A stretch of 28,466 nt of DNA from Oscillospiraceae bacterium (GTDB lineage: Bacteria > Bacillota > Clostridia > Oscillospirales > Ruminococcaceae), in contig JAHHUC010000022.1 in the NCBI GenBank assembly GCA_020024215.1, positions 1 to 28,466 on the forward strand, read 5' to 3'. Under the pieces are notes generated by a model. It did not search any database and was not told the origin of the DNA. It saw only the letters and a list, made by a program, of their open reading frames with translations. Positions 23,087 to 28,466 of this stretch are shown here, piece by piece; positions within the stretch are counted from its first letter, which is position 1; each line of letters opens with the position of its first letter. A program made the translations under genes and the position numbers.

Positions 23087-24205
23087 TTACCTATATACCC
23101 TGGGAACCCTAGCAGAAATTCCTGTTAAAATTTCATAGGGTATTGTATCTGCTTCATAGGCAAGCTGCTCCACAGATATGGAATTTTTTCCGTCAGAGCC
23201 AAAAACAGTCACCTCATCTCCTAAGCTTACACCCTTTATATCCGTCACATCCACCATTGTTATATCCATGCATATATTGCCTATCTGCAAAGCCGGCAAG
23301 CCTCTTATAAGCATGGAAATCTTTCCTGAACACGCCCTTGCCAGGCCGTCGGCATAGCCGACTGAAACTGTGGCAATAAGCCTGTCGGATTCTGATGTAT
23401 AGCTTCTTGAATAGCCCACCGTATCCCCCTTATGGATTTTCTTTATCTGCGTTATTTGGGATTTAAAGGACATGACAGGTCTAAGCCCCAGTGTGTTGGG
23501 TGCAAGCCTGTCAAAATTTACACCATAGAGGATTATGCCTGCCCTTGACATATCAAAGTGTGTCTGGGGATAGGAGAGTATGCCTGCGCTGTTGGCACAG
23601 TGCTTTTTTAAAGCTATCCCCTTTTTCATAAGGAGGTCATTGACATTTTTAAAAAGCTCTGTCTGCCTAAGTGTAAAATCCTTCCCGTTTGCCATATCGG
23701 CAGCACAAAGATGTGTAAAAATCCCCTCTATGGAAAATTCCTCCATAGCCATCAGCTCTTCTATCTCACAACATGCCTTTATTGGGTCCTCTGATGAAAT
23801 TCCGTGGCGGTTCATGCCTGTGTCAAGCTTTATGTGCGCTCTCAGCCTGCCGCTTTTTATATGCTCTGCATATGCCCTTGCATTTTTTAAAGACGGCAGG
23901 GAAACTATTATATCACTTTCCAGAAGATATTCTATGGAGGGGGCAGGAACCGCTCCCAAAATGAGTATATCCCCTTTTATTCCCGCACTTTTTAAATCCA
24001 ATGCCTCCTTTACTGTTGCAACCGCAAAGCCGTCTGCGCCCACACTTTCCAAGGCTTTTGCACATTTTGCCGCCCCGTGTCCGTAGGCATCAGCCTTGAT
24101 GACTGCCATAACCTCCCCTTTTGTCTGCTCCTTTATTTTAAGATAATTATATTTGAGATTTTCCAAGCTTATCTCCGCTATACATCTCTCACATTCCAAA
24201 TTCAA
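23087..24205 (-). CDS. alr: Alanine racemase
   Basis: This PLP enzyme interconverts L- and D-alanine for peptidoglycan. The 372-residue length is normal. The PLP lysine is K37 (AVIKADAYGHG), the second catalytic base is Y264 (GDTVGYSRSY), and LDTGMNRHG near 128-136 and ICMDITMVD are further family segments. The start is TTG at 24205, with AGAGGG a short distance upstream; no ATG in frame fits better. It is divergent from ddl across 213 bases, so the two D-alanine genes could share regulation. Confidence 0.95.
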   Translation of the reverse strand: MNLECERCIAEISLENLKYNYLKIKEQTKGEVMAVIKADAYGHGAAKCAKALESVGADGFAVATVKEALDLKSAGIKGDILILGAVPAPSIEYLLESDIIVSLPSLKNARAYAEHIKSGRLRAHIKLDTGMNRHGISSEDPIKACCEIEELMAMEEFSIEGIFTHLCAADMANGKDFTLRQTELFKNVNDLLMKKGIALKKHCANSAGILSYPQTHFDMSRAGIILYGVNFDRLAPNTLGLRPVMSFKSQITQIKKIHKGDTVGYSRSYTSESDRLIATVSVGYADGLARACSGKISMLIRGLPALQIGNICMDITMVDVTDIKGVSLGDEVTVFGSDGKNSISVEQLAYEADTIPYEILTGISARVPRVYR

Positions 24206-24234
24206 AAAAACACCCTCTTAAAAAGTCTTATAAA

Positions 24235-24263
24235 AGTATATACCAATTATTTTTTTTATTCCA
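24235..24263 (-). promoter_or_regulatory. Candidate promoter of alr
   Basis: On the minus strand TGGAAT (24263-24258), a 17-base spacer rich in A, and TATACT (24240-24235). The start codon is 30 bases downstream. The -35 is weak. Confidence 0.35.
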
Positions 24264-24336
24264 CATATATTTTTTGAACTTATGCTGTTTTATTGCCTCC
24301 AAAGCCTGCAAATCTCAATATAAAGAGCTTTTGCGG

Positions 24337-24365
24337 TTGAATTTATATTTTATTTGTGATAAAAT
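24337..24365 (+). promoter_or_regulatory. Promoter of the ddl-DUF1934-argS unit
   Basis: TTGAAT (24337-24342), a 17-base spacer and TAAAAT (24360-24365), with TG one base before the -10 (extended -10). The ddl start codon is about 55 bases downstream, behind AAGGAG at 24405-24410. Confidence 0.6.
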
Positions 24366-24418
24366 TATTCTGTTAAACATAAATTAGATAAGGTATTTTA
24401 TTTTAAGGAGAAAGCGTC

Positions 24419-25465
24419 TTGGAAAAGCTTAACACTTTGGTTATTTTCGGAGGAGCCTCCAATGAATATGAGGTTTCGTTAAGAAGTGTAATTACAATTT
24501 TAGAAAATATTGACAGAGAAAAATTCAAGCCCATTCTTGTGGGCATTACCAGAGACGGAAGATGGTATCTCTGTGATGAAAATGCAGAGGCAATAAAAAA
24601 TGACAGCTGGATGAAAAAAGGCAAAAGAGCATTTCTCACACCAGACAGAGAGCACAAGGGGCTTATTGTTTTGGAAAAAACTGCAAAGTATGTGCCTGTG
24701 GATGTGGCATTTTTGGCCCTTCACGGACAAAACTGCGAGGACGGCTCATTGCAGGGACTTTTAAAGCTGGCGCAGATACCCTTTATAGGCGCAGGTGTCG
24801 CCTCCTCCGCAGTGTGCTTTGACAAGGAATTTACACACATAATAGCAGAAAGGGCATTTGTCCCTATGGCGAAGTGGATAAAGGTGGATTCCTCCATGAG
24901 CTATGAGGATATAATCACAGATGTCAGATTCAACATAGGCTTCCCCGCCTTTATAAAGCCTGCAAATTCCGGCTCCTCTGTGGGAACCTCGCCCATTATG
25001 AGCGAGGATGACCTTAAGCCTGCTTTGGATAATGCCTTTCTTCACGACAGAAAGGCAATCATAGAGGAGCATATAAAGGGGCAGGAGGTGGAATGTGCCG
25101 TAATGGGCAACGGAAACGATATCAAGGCATATGAAACAGGGGAAATTATATCGCTCACAGGCTTTTACGATTACGATTCAAAATATAAAAATGACACAGC
25201 AAAGCTTTTGATGCCTGCAAATATACAGCCAAAGCTTCAGGAGAGGGTCAAGGAGCTTGCCGTAAAGGCTTACAGGGCACTGGACTGCCGCGGCTATGCA
25301 AGGGTGGACTTTTTTGTAACAGAGCATGACGAGGTAATATTCAACGAGATCAACACACTTCCCGGATTTACCTCCATAAGCATGTGGCCTCAGATGATGT
25401 GCCGTTCTGGATATGATATGAAATCACTCATCACAAAGCTTTTGGAGCTGGCAATGGAGGTTTAA
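24419..25465 (+). CDS. ddl: D-alanine--D-alanine ligase
   Basis: This ATP-grasp ligase joins two D-alanines for the peptidoglycan precursor. The start is TTG at 24419, eight bases after AAGGAG; 348 residues. The N-terminal GGASNEYEVSL contains the substrate Glu (E18). The ATP-grasp parts are FPAFIKPANSGSSVG near 181-195, EEHIKGQEVECAVMG, and the C-terminal ARVDFFV with FNEINTLPGFTSISM. The omega-loop FYDYDSKY keeps the Tyr typical of D-Ala-adding ligases, so a vancomycin-resistance-type D-lactate ligase is unlikely. It is divergent from alr and one base from the next gene. Confidence 0.95.
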   Translation: MEKLNTLVIFGGASNEYEVSLRSVITILENIDREKFKPILVGITRDGRWYLCDENAEAIKNDSWMKKGKRAFLTPDREHKGLIVLEKTAKYVPVDVAFLALHGQNCEDGSLQGLLKLAQIPFIGAGVASSAVCFDKEFTHIIAERAFVPMAKWIKVDSSMSYEDIITDVRFNIGFPAFIKPANSGSSVGTSPIMSEDDLKPALDNAFLHDRKAIIEEHIKGQEVECAVMGNGNDIKAYETGEIISLTGFYDYDSKYKNDTAKLLMPANIQPKLQERVKELAVKAYRALDCRGYARVDFFVTEHDEVIFNEINTLPGFTSISMWPQMMCRSGYDMKSLITKLLELAMEV

Positions 25466-25466
25466 A

Positions 25467-25910
25467 ATGTCGGAATCTCTCGCATCGTTCAAAAAGGATG
25501 TTCTCATAAACATCAAGGGAATACAAACAGTGGACGGCCAAGAGGATGTTATAGAGCTGTTCACAACAGGAAAATATGTGCTTAAAAACAAGAAATTTTA
25601 TATAAGCTATACAGAATCCGAAACAACCGGCTTTAAGGATTCAGATACGCTTTTGAAGGTGGACAGCGACAAATCTGTTACACTTATAAGGTCGGGGAAA
25701 ACCTCCTCCCATCTGGTTATTGAAAAGGGCAAGCGCCACCAGTGCCAATATGACACCGGCTACGGAATGTTCACTGTGGGCATATCCGGAGGAAAAATAG
25801 TAACCGAGCTTAACGAGGAGGGCGGACTTCTGGATTTTTCCTATTCTATGGACTTGAATTCAGCTCTCACATCCGAAAACAGAGTTATAATAACAATAAA
25901 AGGAGAGTAA
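25467..25910 (+). CDS. DUF1934 family protein (YwiB-like)
   Basis: This 147-residue protein has alternating beta strands throughout and no signal peptide, consistent with the small calycin-like beta-barrel of DUF1934. Typical segments are KDVLINIKGIQ near 9-19, YISYTE, LIEKGKRHQCQYDTGYG (as HLVIEKGKRHQCQY near 82-95), and FSYSMDLNSALTSEN near the end. A YwiB-type gene sits directly before argS in Bacillus as well, as it does here (6-base gap). The start is one base after ddl, with GGAGG inside the ddl end. The function is unknown. Confidence 0.9.
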   Translation: MSESLASFKKDVLINIKGIQTVDGQEDVIELFTTGKYVLKNKKFYISYTESETTGFKDSDTLLKVDSDKSVTLIRSGKTSSHLVIEKGKRHQCQYDTGYGMFTVGISGGKIVTELNEEGGLLDFSYSMDLNSALTSENRVIITIKGE

Positions 25911-25916
25911 TATAAA

Positions 25917-27626
25917 ATGTTAGACAGCAAAAGGGGCCCTGTGGGCAATGCCCTTGAGGAAATCAGGGAAATAGTTGAAAGGGCAGCAGCCAAGGCTCAG
26001 GCGGACGGTCTTTTGCCCAATGAAGCAGAGCTTCCCCAGTTTACAGTGGAGGTTCCGGCGGACACCTCCCACGGAGATTTTGCAACTAATGTGGCAATGG
26101 TTTCGGCAAGAGCCTTTAAAAAATCTCCTAAAATGATTGCAGATGCCATAATATCCTCTTTGGATTTAGAAAATACCAGCTTTTCAAAAGCCGAGGCAGC
26201 AGGCCCCGGATTCATAAACTTCTATGTAAAAAACATATGGTTTGCCCTTGTGGTAAAGGAGGTTCTTGAAAAGAACAAGAGATACGGAAGAACCAGCTAT
26301 GGCAACGGGGAAAAGGTAAATGTTGAATTTGTATCAGCCAACCCCACAGGCCCTATGCACATGGGAAATGCAAGAGGCGGCGCCATAGGAGATTCCCTTG
26401 CCTCTGCTTTTGATTGGGCAGGCTATGATGCAACAAGAGAATTTTACATAAATGATGCCGGAAATCAGATAGAAAAGTTCGGAAAATCCCTCTCTGCCAG
26501 ATATCTTCAGCACTTTAAGGGCGAGGAGGAAGTTCCCTTCCCCGAGGACGGCTATCACGGACATGACATTGTTGAAAGAGCAGAGGAATATATAGAAATA
26601 AACGGCGACAAGCTTCTTAGCGCATCCGAAGAGGAAAGAATGCAGGCGCTTATCAACTATGCGCTCCCTAAGAATATATCCAAAATGAAGAGCGACCTTG
26701 AAAAGTACAGAATAGTTTATGATGTATGGTTCCATGAAAGCTCGCTCCATGAAAGCGGAGCTGTCAAGGATGTTATCAAAAAGATGACAGAAAAAGGCGC
26801 AACATATGAAAAGGACGGCGCCCTTTGGTATAAGGCCACCGATTACGGCGAGGAAAAGGATGAGGTGCTTGTAAGAAAGAACGGAACACCCACATATTTT
26901 GCAGCCGACATAGCCTATCATGCCAACAAAATGGCTGTGAGAGGCTTCACAAAGTGCATAAATGTCTGGGGAGCCGACCACCACGGCCATGTGGCAAGGC
27001 TAAAGGGAGCACTGACAGCTATGGGACTTGACGGAAACAGTCTGGATGTGGTTTTGATGCAGCTTGTTAAGCTGACAAGAAACGGCGAATTGGTTAAAAT
27101 GAGCAAGAGAACAGGAAATGCCATCGCCCTTTCCGACCTTTTGGATGAGGTTCCTGTGGATGCAGCAAGATTTTTCTTCAACATGAGAGAGCCCGGCTCA
27201 TCCTTGGATTTTGACCTCGATTTGGCTGTTGAGGAAAGCTCTAAAAACCCTGTTTACTATGTTCAGTATGCCCATGCAAGAATATGCTCCATAATAAAGA
27301 ACTTAGAGGCAGAGGGCATAAAGGTGAGAAGCTGTCAGGAAAAGGAGCTATGCCTGCTCACAGACCCTGCGGAAATAGAGCTTATCCGCTCCTTGGCTTC
27401 CTTCCCTGAGGAAATAATCAAGTCCGCTCTTTCCTACGATCCGGCAAGGCTTACACACTATGCGGTTGATTTGGCTACAAGGTTCCACAAGTTCTATAAC
27501 AACTGCCGTGTAAGGTGTGAGGACGAGGCTCTTATGCAGGCAAGGCTCAATCTCTCAATTGCTGCAAAGCAGGTCATCTTCAATGTGCTCACCATGCTGA
27601 AGATAGAGGTTCCCGAGTCAATGTAA
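25917..27626 (+). CDS. argS: Arginine--tRNA ligase
   Basis: This class I synthetase charges tRNA-Arg. Length is 569 residues. The N-terminal additional domain (1-120) is present with DTSHGDFATNVAM. The HIGH-type motif is ANPTGPMHMGNARGG near 141-155, and KMSKRTGN lies near 393-400, so the signature lysine motif is intact (many ArgRS have a degenerate one). The C-terminal anticodon-binding helical domain ends MLKIEVPESM. GGAGAG precedes the ATG. It is third in the ddl unit and followed by a hairpin. Confidence 0.97.
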   Translation: MLDSKRGPVGNALEEIREIVERAAAKAQADGLLPNEAELPQFTVEVPADTSHGDFATNVAMVSARAFKKSPKMIADAIISSLDLENTSFSKAEAAGPGFINFYVKNIWFALVVKEVLEKNKRYGRTSYGNGEKVNVEFVSANPTGPMHMGNARGGAIGDSLASAFDWAGYDATREFYINDAGNQIEKFGKSLSARYLQHFKGEEEVPFPEDGYHGHDIVERAEEYIEINGDKLLSASEEERMQALINYALPKNISKMKSDLEKYRIVYDVWFHESSLHESGAVKDVIKKMTEKGATYEKDGALWYKATDYGEEKDEVLVRKNGTPTYFAADIAYHANKMAVRGFTKCINVWGADHHGHVARLKGALTAMGLDGNSLDVVLMQLVKLTRNGELVKMSKRTGNAIALSDLLDEVPVDAARFFFNMREPGSSLDFDLDLAVEESSKNPVYYVQYAHARICSIIKNLEAEGIKVRSCQEKELCLLTDPAEIELIRSLASFPEEIIKSALSYDPARLTHYAVDLATRFHKFYNNCRVRCEDEALMQARLNLSIAAKQVIFNVLTMLKIEVPESM

Positions 27627-27635
27627 AAAAAGCAA

Positions 27636-27665
27636 TTAAGGGGAAGGCTCTTCCCTTCCCCTTAA
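27636..27665 (+). terminator. Hairpin after argS (possible terminator)
   Basis: A perfect 11-bp stem, TTAAGGGGAAG with CTTCCCCTTAA, and an 8-base loop, 9 bases after the argS stop. On the plus strand no T run follows; the preceding A run gives TTGCTTTTTTT on the minus strand. Same arrangement as the hairpin after pncB. Confidence 0.55.
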
Positions 27666-27696
27666 AATAAATTTAATTCATGTTTAGGAGGCACCC

Positions 27697-28218
27697 ATGA
27701 AAAAAATCTCCGTCAATTCACTGTGCCGTGTCAGTCTGATTGCGGCGCTTTATTTTTGCATTTCTTTAGTGTTTGCTCCGATTTCCTTTGGAAACATTCA
27801 AATGAGAATTGCAGAAGCTCTCACCATACTTCCGGCTGTTTCCCCGTTGGGAATTTTGGGCGTCACAATAGGCTGTGCGCTTGCAAACCTCTACGGAGCC
27901 TTCACCGGAGCCAATATTTTGGGAATTATGGATGTGCTTTTCGGAACGCTTGCAACACTTATTGCAGCGCTTTTGACAAGAGGCCTTAGAAATGTCACAT
28001 TCAAGGGCCTGCCCATTGCGGCAACAATTCCGCCTATAATAATCAATGCTGTTGTAGTAGGCGCAGAATTGGCATTTGTAATAGGCAGCACAGGAAAAAT
28101 TGCACTTTCACTTTTCTTTGTGTGCGCTTTTGAGGTGGCTGTGGGACAATTCCTTTCCTGCACGCTTTTAGGACTTATTCTCTTTAAGGCGTTAAAAAAA
28201 GGCGGAATAGAAATATAG
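27697..28218 (+). CDS. queT: QueT family transporter (queuosine precursor uptake)
   Basis: This 173-residue integral membrane protein has about five hydrophobic helices. Family signature segments FGNIQMRIAEALTILPAVSPLGILGV (split as FGNIQMRIAEAL near 29-40 and TILPAVSPLGILG after it) and the later NAVVVGAELAF are present. QueT proteins are predicted substrate-binding (S) components of ECF-type importers for queuine or preQ1, used for tRNA modification; that assignment is from family knowledge. AGGAGG precedes the ATG. No preQ1 riboswitch was recognised in the 70-base leader. No energising ECF genes are in the window. Confidence 0.88.
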   Translation: MKKISVNSLCRVSLIAALYFCISLVFAPISFGNIQMRIAEALTILPAVSPLGILGVTIGCALANLYGAFTGANILGIMDVLFGTLATLIAALLTRGLRNVTFKGLPIAATIPPIIINAVVVGAELAFVIGSTGKIALSLFFVCAFEVAVGQFLSCTLLGLILFKALKKGGIEI

Positions 28219-28229
28219 GACTTAAAGCA

Positions 28230-28268
28230 AAGGACAATGCAAATTCAAGCTGCATTGCCCTTATTTTT
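28230..28268 (+). terminator. Intrinsic terminator of queT
   Basis: AAGGACAATGCA (28230-28241) pairs with TGCATTGCCCTT (28251-28262), with one A-C mismatch and a 9-base loop, followed by ATTTTT. It may also serve the converging minus-strand ORF. Confidence 0.7.
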
Positions 28269-28449
28269 ATCCGTTCAAGCACTTTAAACATTCTCTTCCT
28301 ATTTCTATTGCCCTTTTTAGCGTGTCAGCGCGATGGGAATAATCGGGAATATCCAAATAATAAAAGCTTTCCTCATCCATGCAATCCTCTGCTGCTTTCT
28401 TTTGCACCCAAACCTCATAGTCGTTTGAATTTTTATATACCTCAAACAT
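28267..28449 (-). CDS. Small hypothetical protein, possibly partial at its N-terminus
   Basis: ATG at 28449 gives 60 residues, charged and soluble, with several aromatic residues (YEVWVQKKAAED, FYYLDIPDYSHRADTL) and a C-terminal helix ending CLKCLNG. AAGGAAT lies only four bases before the ATG, and the frame stays open upstream to the window edge, so the true start could be outside. No family was recognised and no signal peptide or membrane helix is visible. It converges with queT and stops within the queT terminator tail. Confidence 0.5.
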   Translation of the reverse strand: MFEVYKNSNDYEVWVQKKAAEDCMDEESFYYLDIPDYSHRADTLKRAIEIGRECLKCLNG

Positions 28450-28466
28450 ATATTCCTTGTCAGAGG

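Noticed and set aside
24419..25465. Vancomycin-resistance-type D-Ala-D-Lac ligase
   Set aside because: The omega loop has the FYDYDSKY form typical of normal D-Ala-adding ligases, and no vanH or vanX neighbours are present.
25860..25916. T-box leader before argS
   Set aside because: Only six bases separate the DUF1934 stop from argS, so there is no room for a leader RNA.
27627..27696. preQ1 riboswitch before queT
   Set aside because: The gene context invites it, but the leader is filled by the argS hairpin and lacks the short GC stem, C-rich loop and A-rich tail of known preQ1 classes.

Overview
The window looks like a piece of chromosome from an anaerobic Gram-positive of the class Clostridia, most like an uncultured gut Oscillospirales-type organism. 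The basis is a PolC-type replicase, the classical Firmicutes block pyrH-frr-uppS-cdsA-dxr-rseP-ispG-polC, an acetyl-CoA to crotonyl-CoA operon typical of butyrate producers, strong AGGAGG-type ribosome binding sites and frequent TTG starts. Base composition looks moderate. No tRNA, rRNA, insertion sequence, prophage, CRISPR array or integrase was seen, and the genes read as core chromosome.

Layout. Positions 1-1873 (minus strand) hold two tandem paralogous secreted proteins of unknown function; the first runs off the window, and the second has its own promoter and a strong terminator. Positions 2218-5188 (minus) hold thl-crt-hbd, three of the enzymes leading to butyryl-CoA, with a promoter upstream of thl and a terminator after hbd. 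Positions 5305-5786 (plus) hold a small two-helix DUF378 membrane protein. Positions 5837-7898 hold a membrane-anchored protein of unknown function followed by pncB (NAD salvage). Positions 7969-11131 hold recO and mutS2 (recombination and repair). Positions 11253-23003 hold the long housekeeping array: UMP kinase, ribosome recycling factor, undecaprenyl diphosphate synthase, CDP-diglyceride synthase, two MEP-pathway isoprenoid enzymes, the site-2 protease, PolC, an M19 dipeptidase and SfsA. It ends at a bidirectional terminator facing alr. alr (minus) and ddl (plus) are divergent and together supply D-Ala-D-Ala for peptidoglycan. ddl is followed by a DUF1934 protein, argS and the queuosine-precursor transporter gene queT. 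A short minus-strand ORF closes the window.

How the genes fit together. dxr and ispG make isoprenoid precursors that UppS turns into the undecaprenyl carrier for cell-wall synthesis. alr and ddl make the peptidoglycan dipeptide, and cdsA feeds phospholipid synthesis. The central array therefore couples translation, envelope synthesis and replication.

The most interesting observation is PolC. It is an intact 1254-residue reading frame, but the 3'-5' proofreading exonuclease that normally interrupts the PHP domain is entirely missing. The PHP domain keeps what looks like a complete nine-ligand metal site. Other points worth checking are a MutS2 whose Smr domain has lost the LDLR motif, a 3-hydroxybutyryl-CoA dehydrogenase without the acidic residue expected for NAD specificity, an altered RTGGE-type motif in UppS, the tandem secreted paralogues, and a palindromic TTTACAT element over the likely pyrH promoter. 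I did not find a convincing new multi-gene system.
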